Shown piece after piece: positions 7,919 to 16,322 of a stretch of 64,000 bases of DNA (its first letter is position 1; each line of letters starts with the position of its first letter). The notes under the pieces were generated by a model that was given only the letters and a program-made list of their open reading frames with translations, made no database searches and was not told the origin of the DNA. Position numbers and translations under genes: made by a program. Source of the DNA: Mycolicibacterium hodleri (GTDB lineage: Bacteria > Actinomycetota > Actinomycetes > Mycobacteriales > Mycobacteriaceae); contig NZ_RCZG01000008.1 in NCBI RefSeq assembly GCF_006439015.1, forward strand, positions 124,001 to 188,000, read 5' to 3'.

Positions 7919-9996
7919 CGCTGCACCCCTCGCACATCAATGATGATGACGCCGCTTTCCTGCACCTCGGCTACCGCGCCCGGCGGTATTGCGGTGGTGG
8001 CGCCGACTTCGTGGATCACTGCCGGCCCGTTGATCGTGTCGCCGACCGCTAGTGCGACCCGCGGCAGATACGACGTTTTCAGGGCCATTTCGGCGCCATC
8101 CCAGATTGATTCACCGATGGTGGGTTCGCCCGACGATGGTTCCCGATAGACCATGGATACGCGCGGAAGCAGCCGCTGCACGACGACCTCGAGTTCAACG
8201 CACTCCAGAGTCGACATCGTGTCAAGGTGCCCGTACCGGCGCACGTACTCGGACTCGAACTCCTTCTTCAGCACGGCGGGCAGGTCACCAGGGACATCCA
8301 CGCCTTCGGTCGGGGCGGGGATCCACAGCGCGTGTTCCTGTCCCCGGTACCGGATCGCCACCGAGTACCTGACGACGACGGCGCCGGCGCCGGGGTGATC
8401 ACCCGAACGCAGGTCGCCTGCAAGTTGTTTGGCGACGTCGGCCACGGTAGTGGCTAGGGCTGAGACGTCCAACGTCGCAAGATCGGTCAGCAGTACTTCG
8501 CGCCGGTCGGTCCGTAGGTTCGCCGCCAGCATTCCGAGGGCGGAGTAGTGCCCCGGGAAGCGTGGCAGCAGCACCCGGTCGATACCCGCCTCGACGGCAA
8601 TCCCACACGCGTGCAGCGGCCCAGCTCCGCCGCTGGCCAACAAGGTGTAGTCCCGAGGATCGTTTCCGCGCTCCAGCGTCTGCCGCCGCACGGTCGCCGT
8701 AGCCTGCAACGTGGCGAGTCGAATGATCCCAAGGGCGAGCCGTTCCGGAGCCATGTCGAGCTGGCTGGCCAGGTTCTCTATCGCCCGCTCTGCGGCTGGC
8801 ACATCCAGCTCGAAAGTCTCGGCGAAATGGTCCTTGTCTATCCGACCGCAGTAGAGGTTCGCATCGGTCAGCGTCGGTTTCGTACCTCCTAGGCCGTAAC
8901 AGGCAGGGCCGGGTTGCGAGCCGGCGGAATGCGGACCCACCTGGAGCCGGCCCATGTCATCGACCCGGGCGATCGAACCGCCGCCGACACCGACTTCCAG
9001 GATGTCGACGGTGGACACCTGCAGCGGGAAGCCGCGCATCTCTCCGCCAATCCAGTACGTGTCCTTCGTCGCGAAGTCGCCACGCTCGACCAGCGCCGAC
9101 TTAGCGGTTGTGCCGCCCATGTCAAAGCTCACGACGTTATCGATGGCGAGTTCGACTGCCAGGTTCCTGGCACCGATGACACCACCGACCGGTCCGGATT
9201 CGACCGCTCGCACCGGATACCGTCGGGCGGTGTCGACGGCCATGGCCCCGCCGCTGGAATCCAGCACGAGGAAGTCGCCCTGGAATCCGCCCGACTCGAG
9301 GCCCGAGGTCAACCGATGCAGGTAGCGTTCCGTGACCGGGGTGACATAGGCATTGGCGGTGGCGGTGGTGAATCTTTCGAACTCCCGCCATTGCCGGGAT
9401 AGGTCCGACGAAATCGTGACTGGAACGTCGGGAAGCGCACGCCGCAGGTAGTCCGCCACGTGCTGCTCGTTGCCCGGCGCGAGGTAGGAGTGCAGGAATC
9501 CGATCGCCACCGAGTCGGCCTCGTTCGTCTGCAGCCACGCGACCAGTGCGTCAAGCTCGTCGTCTCCCGGTGTGCGCTCGATCGTGCCATCGGGGGCGGT
9601 GCGTTCGGCAACCTCGTAGCACATGTCCCTGCCGACCAGGGGAGGCTGGCGTCGGAAGCGCAATGTGAGGCTCTCGCTGCGATTGCCCCGGCCGATGTCG
9701 AGGACGTCGGCGAAACCCGCTGTTGTCACCAGGGCGACGCGGGCGCCCTTCCGCTCGAGCAGCGCGTTGATCACCAGTGTGGTCCCGTGCGCGAGGATGG
9801 TGCCGGGCTGCGTGCTGTCCACGCCACAGTCCGTCACGGCCTGGATCACGCCTTCGTGTTCGGCGCCGTGCGTTGTGAGGCGCTTGCCGATGTAGAGGCG
9901 TCCGTCGGCGCCGACCGCTGCAACGTCAGTGAAGGTGCCGCCGATGTCGGCGCCGATCCGGGTCGTCGAACCTGATGAGCTGGCCACATCGGTCAT
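7915..9996 (-). CDS. Hydantoinase/oxoprolinase-type ATPase subunit A (HyuA-like, copy 2)
   Basis: 693 aa. RIGADIGGTFTDVAAV at the N-terminus and SFDMGGTTAKSAL in the middle are the nucleotide-binding loops; GVGGGSIARVD and GPACYGLGGTKPT are further family blocks. AAGGAGAG precedes the ATG. It overlaps the upstream HyuB gene and the downstream aldolase gene by 4 bp each (ATGA), so HyuB2-HyuA2-aldolase form one translational unit. It is clearly diverged from the copy at 984-3005, so the two pairs probably act on different substrates or successive steps. Confidence 0.88.
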   Translation of the reverse strand: MTDVASSSGSTTRIGADIGGTFTDVAAVGADGRLYIGKRLTTHGAEHEGVIQAVTDCGVDSTQPGTILAHGTTLVINALLERKGARVALVTTAGFADVLDIGRGNRSESLTLRFRRQPPLVGRDMCYEVAERTAPDGTIERTPGDDELDALVAWLQTNEADSVAIGFLHSYLAPGNEQHVADYLRRALPDVPVTISSDLSRQWREFERFTTATANAYVTPVTERYLHRLTSGLESGGFQGDFLVLDSSGGAMAVDTARRYPVRAVESGPVGGVIGARNLAVELAIDNVVSFDMGGTTAKSALVERGDFATKDTYWIGGEMRGFPLQVSTVDILEVGVGGGSIARVDDMGRLQVGPHSAGSQPGPACYGLGGTKPTLTDANLYCGRIDKDHFAETFELDVPAAERAIENLASQLDMAPERLALGIIRLATLQATATVRRQTLERGNDPRDYTLLASGGAGPLHACGIAVEAGIDRVLLPRFPGHYSALGMLAANLRTDRREVLLTDLATLDVSALATTVADVAKQLAGDLRSGDHPGAGAVVVRYSVAIRYRGQEHALWIPAPTEGVDVPGDLPAVLKKEFESEYVRRYGHLDTMSTLECVELEVVVQRLLPRVSMVYREPSSGEPTIGESIWDGAEMALKTSYLPRVALAVGDTINGPAVIHEVGATTAIPPGAVAEVQESGVIIIDVRGVQR

Positions 9997-11648
9997 GCCG
10001 CACTCTCCTTGGCGGTCGCGTCGGGGCTAGTTTGCGTGTCTTCGTCGGGAGGTGTTCCCCACCCGCCTCCACCGCCGCTGACGTGGCGGATCAGGGTCCC
10101 AGCTTTGAGCGAGCTGACACCGGTGTTCGAGCCCTCCGGCACCGCCCAATCAACCGAATCAGGCGTCTTTACGTGGACCGAACCGATGCTGCCGGGTTTG
10201 CCACCTGCCAGGCCAGGCGCCCCCATTGACGGCTCGGCGTACGCGTCGAACCAGACGTCCTCGAGGACCTCGATGACTTTCGACGTCCCCGGTCCGCCGC
10301 GGTGGCGACCCGCCCCGCCGGAGTCCCGACGCAGTTCCATGGAGTGATAGCGCAGCGGGAAGCGGGCTTCGATCATTTCGATGGGTGAGTTCTTGGTATT
10401 GCCGAGGATCAAACATTTGACCGGACCGTATCCGTCCGCATCGGACTCGGCACCGAGGCCGCCCGGAGCGGCCTCGGTCGAGCGCCACCACGAGCCGTCC
10501 GGGAGAGGTCCGTAGAGCATCAGCCCGCCGACCGACCCATAGTGCGCTGCTGGGACCCGCTCGGGATCGAGCTGACCTACCGCGCGTAGGAACATGTCGA
10601 TGATCAGTGGCAGCGTGGTGTTCCAGTAGGCCATCGGCGCGTCGCCGGTGGCACTGACGATGGTGCCCGCCGGCAATTGGATCTCCAGCGGAGCGAAGAA
10701 ACCGGCGTCTGTCGGGACGTCGCCAGCGACCAGATAGCGGAAGGCCAGCTTTGCGGCCGCCAAGCCTCCCCCAATTGCTCCCGCGTTCAAGGGAAGCTCT
10801 GATTGCGGTGGCATGCCAGACATGTCGACGACCATCCGATCGCCCTCGACGGTCAGTGTCAGCGAGAACTTCAGGTCCGCTCGCACTCCGCCCTGGGTGA
10901 ACTGCCATTCGTGGGTGGTGGTGGCGGTGCCATCGGGGAGCTCGGAGATGATCCGCCGCGCGTACTCGGTGCTGGCGGCGAGCTGCGCGTCCACGACTTT
11001 CTTGACGGCGTCGGCGTCCCAGCGCGGAACCACCCGCTCCTGCCACCGACGCGCGCCCAGCATGCATGCCGAGAGCTGCGCCATCATGTCGCCGGTCAGC
11101 ATCTCCTTCTGGTAGGTGTTCACCTGGATGGTGGCGAGCACCTCGGGGACGATCTCGCCGCGCCGCATGATGCGCAGACCGTGGTATCGCGTGCCCTCGT
11201 GGAAGATGCTGCGGGCGCCCATCGCCTGGCCGCCGGGGACCAGCCCGCCGACGTCTGCCCAGTGCGAGCGGATCGCCAGATATCCGGTGATCACCTCGCC
11301 GTGGTAAAGCGGCGTGCCGAGCACGGTGTTGTTCAGGTGCTGACCGCTGCCCGAGTTGATCACGAAGACGTCACCCGGCTCGAGGTTCTCGATCCCGATC
11401 GTCGAGACGGCTTCGCGAACGGGTTCCCCCATGTCGGTGACGAAGATGGGAATCGATGCATTCGACTGCGTATAGGGCAGGAAGTCCGTGTTGACCAGCG
11501 CGACGGCATAATCCTGGATCTCGCGGATCAGCGGGCTGTACGCAGTGCGCGTGATGTTGATCTCTAGTTCTTCCGTGATCGACTGTGTCGTATATCGAAA
11601 GATCTCGCTCTCCAGAGGATCGACGGTCCGCGGTTCGGCTTCGTTCAC
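9993..11648 (-). CDS. Hydantoinase/oxoprolinase-type subunit B (HyuB-like, copy 2)
   Basis: 551 aa, the usual HyuB length. Starts with GTG at 11648 preceded by GAGGAG and four A's. Family blocks are ITRTAYSPLIREIQDYA, GDVFVINSGSGQHLNNT, GGLVPGGQAMG and GGAGRHRGGPG. It lacks the Cys4 tail of the first HyuB. A GTATCCGGGATGA element lies 14-26 nt upstream of the start, between this gene and the dioxygenase gene, suggesting an internal regulated promoter for the HyuB2-HyuA2-aldolase part of the cluster. Confidence 0.88.
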   Translation of the reverse strand: MNEAEPRTVDPLESEIFRYTTQSITEELEINITRTAYSPLIREIQDYAVALVNTDFLPYTQSNASIPIFVTDMGEPVREAVSTIGIENLEPGDVFVINSGSGQHLNNTVLGTPLYHGEVITGYLAIRSHWADVGGLVPGGQAMGARSIFHEGTRYHGLRIMRRGEIVPEVLATIQVNTYQKEMLTGDMMAQLSACMLGARRWQERVVPRWDADAVKKVVDAQLAASTEYARRIISELPDGTATTTHEWQFTQGGVRADLKFSLTLTVEGDRMVVDMSGMPPQSELPLNAGAIGGGLAAAKLAFRYLVAGDVPTDAGFFAPLEIQLPAGTIVSATGDAPMAYWNTTLPLIIDMFLRAVGQLDPERVPAAHYGSVGGLMLYGPLPDGSWWRSTEAAPGGLGAESDADGYGPVKCLILGNTKNSPIEMIEARFPLRYHSMELRRDSGGAGRHRGGPGTSKVIEVLEDVWFDAYAEPSMGAPGLAGGKPGSIGSVHVKTPDSVDWAVPEGSNTGVSSLKAGTLIRHVSGGGGGWGTPPDEDTQTSPDATAKESAA

Positions 11649-11661
11649 TTTTCTCCTCTAG

Positions 11662-11674
11662 TCATCCCGGATAC
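11662..11674 (-). promoter_or_regulatory. Palindromic operator copy upstream of hyuB-like gene
   Basis: Read towards the gene: GTATCCGGGATGA, matching GTATCCnGGATAC at 11 of 12 fixed positions. It lies between the dioxygenase stop and the ribosome binding site of the HyuB gene. Confidence 0.5.
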
Positions 11675-11681
11675 GCCCTTG

Positions 11682-12650
11682 TCAGACACTGATGTAGTCC
11701 GCCTTGCCGACTTTCTCGCCGTAAGCAATCTCACCGAGGCCGTAATCGCCCTCGATCGTGGTGCGCTGCATGTGGCGCTCCTCCTGGGCCGGGGCGCCGT
11801 TGGCGCAGTGCAGCATCCTCCAGTTGTCCCAGAGCACCATCTGTCCCGGCACCCACTCGTGGATGTAGGCCCGCGCGGGGTCGACGCAATGCTGCGCGAC
11901 CCGCTCGAGCAGTTCGTCGCCTTCAGCGCCGGGCATCTCGTCGATACCGAGCGCGAACCAGGGCGACAGGTTGAGCACCTTGCGACCGGTTTCCCGCTGC
12001 GTGTAGACGAGCGGATGACGAACGGTGGGGAAGTCGCCACGCCTGGCCAGGATCGACAGAACGGCTCTCTCGAACCGCAAGACCTTCACCTCGTGGCGGC
12101 GACCGAACTTCTGGTCGGCCGGATCGAGGTCGTACCCGTAAAGGACGTGCAGTCCCTCAATGGACTCCTTCAAGTCCTCATCGAGCGTGTCGTAGCTCTG
12201 GATTTTGTCGATGAACCCCGTCTCGCCGCCATGGCTGGGGATGGTGATCGGACGGAGGATGCCACCGTGGTTGATTTCGGCTACGTAGATGAGGTCGGAA
12301 TGCCACGGCAACCAGGTGCCCCGTGGCTCGCCATCCACCTCCGTCAGCCAGCCGTCCTCGGGTCGATAGCGGACGTCCATCAGTTCGGGGTGTCCCTGCG
12401 AACGCGCCTCTTTGGTGGGGTGTTGGATCAGCTCCCCGAAGCACCTACTGAGTCGTACGTGCGTATCGGGGTCGTCAAGGCCGTCGAAGACCAACACGCC
12501 CTCGCGAACCCACAGCTTGCGCAGATCCTCGCCGACCTCCGGCAGGTCCAGGTCCTTCGGGTCGAGCTCGCTCACGATGGCACCGAACGGATGATGATCA
12601 GCGATCGGGCTAACGGTGAAGTGCTTGTACTCACCGGACGTGCTCGTCAT
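11682..12650 (-). CDS. TauD/TfdA-family Fe(II)/2-oxoglutarate dioxygenase (copy 1)
   Basis: 322 aa from the ATG at 12650, which has GAGGAG 7-8 nt upstream; the upstream extension of the frame to 12722 is unsupported. The iron triad is visible: WHSD (His-x-Asp) about residue 140, and a distal His in VLWDNWRMLHC; the Arg for 2-oxoglutarate lies in ERHMQRTT. Family members hydroxylate taurine, aryloxyacids or alkyl sulfates, often releasing the leaving group. Same strand as the hyu genes with a palindromic operator about 50 nt upstream. Substrate unknown. Confidence 0.87.
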   Translation of the reverse strand: MTSTSGEYKHFTVSPIADHHPFGAIVSELDPKDLDLPEVGEDLRKLWVREGVLVFDGLDDPDTHVRLSRCFGELIQHPTKEARSQGHPELMDVRYRPEDGWLTEVDGEPRGTWLPWHSDLIYVAEINHGGILRPITIPSHGGETGFIDKIQSYDTLDEDLKESIEGLHVLYGYDLDPADQKFGRRHEVKVLRFERAVLSILARRGDFPTVRHPLVYTQRETGRKVLNLSPWFALGIDEMPGAEGDELLERVAQHCVDPARAYIHEWVPGQMVLWDNWRMLHCANGAPAQEERHMQRTTIEGDYGLGEIAYGEKVGKADYISV

Positions 12651-12698
12651 CTGATTGCTCCTCGAGAAAGTGGAATCTCGGCGCCTCGGCCGAGTATT

Positions 12699-12711
12699 GC
12701 ATCCAGGATAC
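12699..12711 (-). promoter_or_regulatory. Palindromic operator copy upstream of dioxygenase gene
   Basis: Read towards the gene: GTATCCTGGATGC, 11 of 12 fixed positions of GTATCCnGGATAC. TATCCT could be the -10, giving a ~45-nt leader containing the ribosome binding site. Confidence 0.5.
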
Positions 12712-12740
12712 TTTTCGCACAAGTGTGCTACAGCCGGCGA

Positions 12741-13553
12741 TCAGCCGAGGACGGGGAACCGACGTTTGCGTGCCATTTCATCGAGTGCGGACTGCATGAG
12801 TTTGCGGATGTGTGAGTCCACGATCTGAGAGTCGGGGTCGTCGCCGAACTCGGCCCGCAGGTCCACGGGTTCGAGAACCTGGGTGATGATCTTGGTGGGG
12901 AATGGGATGTTCGGCGGAAGTCCGAGCACGCTTGGCCCCCAGGGGAATCCGAAGGTGATCGGCAGTGTCGCAATCCTGGCGAGTTGGGGAAGGCGCATCC
13001 ATCGGGCCAGCGTGGCGCCCCGAGTAAGGTACACCTGGCTCTCTTGGCCGCCGATCGACACCATCGGCACGATCGGGACGTCAGCCTTCAGGGCGGTTCT
13101 GACGTATCCGACGCGGCCATCGAAGTCGATCGTGTTGGCGCTCGTCGAGGGCCGGCTGACGTCATAGTCCCCGCCGGGAAAGACCATCAGCGTGGCGCCG
13201 CTGGTCAGGATGGTGTGGGCCGCATCGCGGTGGGCCGGGACCAGACCGATCCCGCGGAGCCACTCTGCCAGGGGAGTCCTGAAGAGCACGGCGTGGCTGA
13301 GCAGAAAACACGGCCGTTCCAACCCGAACCGGGCGCACCAATCGACGAGGAATACCGGGAAGTCCATCGTCAGCGTGCCGCCGGAGTGATTGGAGACGAT
13401 CAGCGATCCGCCCTCGGGCATGTGCTCCAACCCGTGGACTTCCGAGCGATACCAGCGCTTGAGCACGGGGCGAGCCACGTCGATGAAAGACGCGACCTTC
13501 TTGGGGCTCCAGGTTGGAACCAGCGGCGGGACCTCGTCTTCCGGTGGTATCAC
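12741..13553 (-). CDS. Lysophospholipid-type acyltransferase (PlsC-like)
   Basis: 270 aa from the GTG at 13553, chosen because it follows the TATCCT hexamer by 6 nt (leaderless); an in-frame TTG five codons upstream would put the operator inside the coding region. The acyltransferase core shows GSLIVSNHSGGTLTMD (the His and Asp of the Hx(6-8)D variant found in actinobacteria), GLVPAHRDAAHTIL, LMVFPGGDYD and VPIVPMVSIGGQE. The family transfers acyl groups to glycerol-3-phosphate derivatives or other hydroxyls. A decayed second copy lies at 20184-20375. Confidence 0.82.
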   Translation of the reverse strand: MIPPEDEVPPLVPTWSPKKVASFIDVARPVLKRWYRSEVHGLEHMPEGGSLIVSNHSGGTLTMDFPVFLVDWCARFGLERPCFLLSHAVLFRTPLAEWLRGIGLVPAHRDAAHTILTSGATLMVFPGGDYDVSRPSTSANTIDFDGRVGYVRTALKADVPIVPMVSIGGQESQVYLTRGATLARWMRLPQLARIATLPITFGFPWGPSVLGLPPNIPFPTKIITQVLEPVDLRAEFGDDPDSQIVDSHIRKLMQSALDEMARKRRFPVLG

Positions 13554-13566
13554 GCATCCAGGATAC
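13554..13566 (-). promoter_or_regulatory. Palindromic operator fused to a leaderless promoter
   Basis: Read towards the gene: GTATCCTGGATGC immediately followed by the GTG start. TATCCT lies exactly 6 nt before the start codon, the classic leaderless spacing in mycobacteria, so a protein bound to the palindrome would block the -10 and the transcript start. Confidence 0.6.
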
Positions 13567-14256
13567 AAACGATGAGAGCGATGTGGGGCCGAATTGAGAA
13601 ACTCGTTTCGCGGGACGCCACGGGCCGAGTGGGGCCGACGCTGCCGATCTCGACGGCGTTGTACGAAACCGGGAAGCAGCTCTCCTATTCGACAAAATGA
13701 AGGTCGAGGCCGTCGGGTTGATCAGTGAGCAGGATGCGGGGCTCCGAGTGGAGTTCTAAGGGCCCAACCCCGAGCGGATCTTGTATGCCGGCGGTCCCTG
13801 GGGTCGCGCAGTGCGCGTTGGAAGGCGACCGACCAAGCCACGACTGAGGCTAAGCCCGCACCCGGACGCTGTGGACGGCCCTGATCGTCACGAATCTTGC
13901 GGTGGCGCAACCTCTCGCCGAGGACAAGATCAGATTGGAGCACGCGCGGTAGCTGAACCAGAAGGATTACGACCTCGCGCAGTTCTGGTTGGTGTGACCC
14001 GACTACACCTGAACTCACACTGACCGCTCATACCGACCCCGATGGAGCGCGGGTGGCGAGTGCGTGGACGGCACCTCCAATCACACCGACTTCATTCCAC
14101 CCGCTGGCCCGGGAAAGTCTCTGACGCCAAAGGGCCATTCGTCATGGCCGCAGCCCCGAACTCTGGCTTGCCGAAATCGCCAACGCCACAGACAAACTCG
14201 TCGCCCGGGGAGAAGGCCGAATGAAACGCATACCCTGAGAGAAGGACCAAATTCCG
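13567..14256. other. 690-bp stretch without an intact gene
   Basis: Only short ORFs with no recognisable product. A few pieces read like degraded coding sequence on the + strand (for example an in-frame stretch ending shortly before the TetR stop, around 14130-14240, with ELWLAEIANATDKL), but frames shift and stops interrupt. No RNA gene or repeat seen. Confidence 0.4.
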
Positions 14257-14811
14257 TCACTCGGTGACGTGACCGTCTTTGGTGGAACGATGAACGAGCG
14301 CGGCGATACCGCTGACGAAGATCTCGAGGTAGGTGTCGAAGCTCTTGTCGGCATCCTCGATGTCGCCTAGCGCATGTTTTGCCTCCAAATCGACAAATCC
14401 ATGGATGGACGCCCGGACCGCCGCGTGAACGTATACGACCTGATCCTCGGAAAGTCCCCGCTCCCGGAGCACATCCCGGACGGCCTGTACTGCGTGCTCG
14501 GCGGCCACCGCGAACGCGGGCGATCGGGGCGCTGTCATCTGCAGTAGATATAGGGCGGGATTGTCGCGCACGAATTGGCGGTAGGCATGAGCCATGGCCC
14601 GCAATTCGTCCTCCCCGTGACGCCCCCTGACCGCGTCGCGCACGCGCCGACTTATCTCTCCGACACCGCGGATGGCCGCGAGTTCGCGTATGCGGTCCAG
14701 GGAGGCTACGTGGCTATAGAGAGTCGGCTGGGAGACTCCTAGACGCCGCGCGATCTCGCTGGTCGTCAGCTGGTTCGCGTTGTCGGCAAGGATCTCGATC
14801 GCAGTGTCCAC
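14257..14811 (-). CDS. TetR/AcrR-family transcriptional regulator
   Basis: 184 aa from a GTG at 14811. The helix-turn-helix reads LTTSEIARRLGVSQPTLYSHV; the rest is an all-helical ligand domain. The reading frame continues upstream of the GTG with an Arg/Lys-rich, TetR-like N-terminus (ASRRKGVTVERIV) for about 30 codons but no usable start codon before a TGA, and there is no ribosome binding site for the GTG. So the true start may be non-canonical or the gene may have lost its first codons. It lies in the middle of the genes carrying the GTATCCnGGATAC palindrome and is the nearest candidate for the protein that binds it. Confidence 0.75.
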   Translation of the reverse strand: MDTAIEILADNANQLTTSEIARRLGVSQPTLYSHVASLDRIRELAAIRGVGEISRRVRDAVRGRHGEDELRAMAHAYRQFVRDNPALYLLQMTAPRSPAFAVAAEHAVQAVRDVLRERGLSEDQVVYVHAAVRASIHGFVDLEAKHALGDIEDADKSFDTYLEIFVSGIAALVHRSTKDGHVTE

Positions 14812-15109
14812 GATGCGTTCGACTGTGACGCCCTTGCGACGTGAAGCAGATCCTGTGAAGCGCCCGGCCCCTAATCCTGCTTCTCGACCTGAGGCAACGA
14901 TCGGACACCCCCATCACGTCCCAACAGCCTCTTTGGCAACGGATGTCCGAAGGCCGCGAGGTTGGGACCACCAGCCATACCGAGAGCTCAGGATACCAAT
15001 GTTCTGCGGCATTCGATGACTTGTCACCGCGCCCAGCATCGAATTCGCGGCGGGCGCTCGACAGGCTTGCCCGCACTGATTCAGTCGCGTGCATGGCCAT
15101 CGGGGCATT

Positions 15110-15122
15110 GACACCTGGATTG
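15110..15122 (+). promoter_or_regulatory. Possible degenerate copy of the palindromic operator
   Basis: GACACCTGGATTG keeps the CCTGGAT centre but not the outer positions. It lies about 60 nt upstream of the second dioxygenase gene. Weak. Confidence 0.2.
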
Positions 15123-15180
15123 CGATGACCTACTTTTCCTATTGACTATAGGCACCGCCAAATCCCGTCGAGGAGCCATC

Positions 15181-16122
15181 ATGACCACCAGCTCAGTTCG
15201 AAATTCGACCCTGACAATCACCCCGGTGACCGATTCTTTCGTCGCAGAAGCCCGCGGCCTCGACCTTCGCGAAGCACAGGAACCGGCCATCCTTCGCGAG
15301 ATCGCGAACGCCATGGATCGCTATGCAGTCCTCGTCTTTCGTGGTCAGCAACTGAGCCAGGCCGAACAATTGGCCTTCGCTCGGCAGATGGGGCCCCCGG
15401 ACACCAAGCTGAACGCAATCATGAAGTTCATCCAAAATCGGATGGATTCCCCGGAGATAAGCGACATCTCGAACGTCGACGAGTCCGGTGAGGTAGCGGA
15501 CAAAAATCACCGGCAGGCCATGATGAACATCGGCAACCGCATCTGGCATACGGACAGCTCGTTCATGGAGACGCCGTGGCGCTACTCAATGCTCTACGCG
15601 GTGACCGCCGTGAGCTGGGGCGGTCAGACCCAGTGGGCGGATCTGCGCGCGGCTTACGACGCCCTCGACGACCGGATGAGGGAACTCATCGACGATCTCG
15701 TTGCGGAGCACTATGCCCTTCAATCTCGGATGATCCTCGGCTACACCGATAGCTCCGAGGCCGAGTTGAAATTGTTCCCGCCCGTTCGGTGGCCGTTGGT
15801 CCGCACCCACGCAGGCTCAGGCCGCAAGCTTTTGTTCGTGTCGAGTTCCATCCGCGAGATCATCGGCATGTCACTACCCGCGGGTCGCGAACTTGCCGCG
15901 GAGTTGCTCGAGCACGCGACCCAACGTGAATTCGTGCATTCCCACCAGTGGGCGCCCGGTGACTTCGTGATGTGGGACAACAGATCGGTGCTGCACCGAG
16001 GGCGTCGATTCGACGAGACCGAGCGTCGGGAAATGCGGCGCGTCGCCACGGTGGACGACGTCCCCGCCCTCCCGATCGACGAGGACTCGCGCACGAAGAT
16101 CTTCGGCCAACCGGCCATCTGA
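15181..16122 (+). CDS. TauD/TfdA-family Fe(II)/2-oxoglutarate dioxygenase (copy 2)
   Basis: 313 aa; the ATG at 15181 follows GAGGAG, so I reject the upstream in-frame ATG at 15142. The metal ligands are IWHTDSSF (His-x-Asp) and the distal His in VMWDNRSVLHRG, with Arg in the following REMRRVA. It is on the + strand, divergent from the TetR gene, and heads the SDR - WS/DGAT - acyl-CoA ligase series. Closest in pattern to the TfdA/2,4-D dioxygenase side of the family, judged only from motif wording. A second oxygenase in the same region suggests two oxidations or two related substrates. Confidence 0.87.
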   Translation: MTTSSVRNSTLTITPVTDSFVAEARGLDLREAQEPAILREIANAMDRYAVLVFRGQQLSQAEQLAFARQMGPPDTKLNAIMKFIQNRMDSPEISDISNVDESGEVADKNHRQAMMNIGNRIWHTDSSFMETPWRYSMLYAVTAVSWGGQTQWADLRAAYDALDDRMRELIDDLVAEHYALQSRMILGYTDSSEAELKLFPPVRWPLVRTHAGSGRKLLFVSSSIREIIGMSLPAGRELAAELLEHATQREFVHSHQWAPGDFVMWDNRSVLHRGRRFDETERREMRRVATVDDVPALPIDEDSRTKIFGQPAI

Positions 16123-16235
16123 CTCGCATACGCAGACCGCCTGCGCGGCCCACTCCAGTTCGGGCGCGGTGCGATCCGCGGCCGTACGTCTCGCCTTTCG
16201 AAACTTTCTCATTTCTCTGTTTTTTTCAAAATCCT

Positions 16236-16248
16236 GCATCCAGGATTC
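16236..16248 (+). promoter_or_regulatory. Palindromic operator copy upstream of SDR gene
   Basis: GCATCCAGGATTC; with flanks it forms the inverted repeat AATCCTG-CATC-CAGGATT (16230-16247). It lies 75-87 nt upstream of the SDR start. Confidence 0.45.
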
Positions 16249-16322
16249 GAAGGACGTAGCGTCGCGGCGGAGTGCGGTATCCAATCCTTGGATTCACCAC
16301 TCGGGAACGTGGGAGTGCAGCT

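Noticed and set aside
13781..14018. Overlapping ORFs on both strands as genes
   Set aside because: Neither strand gives a protein-like sequence or a start signal; left as an unannotated stretch.
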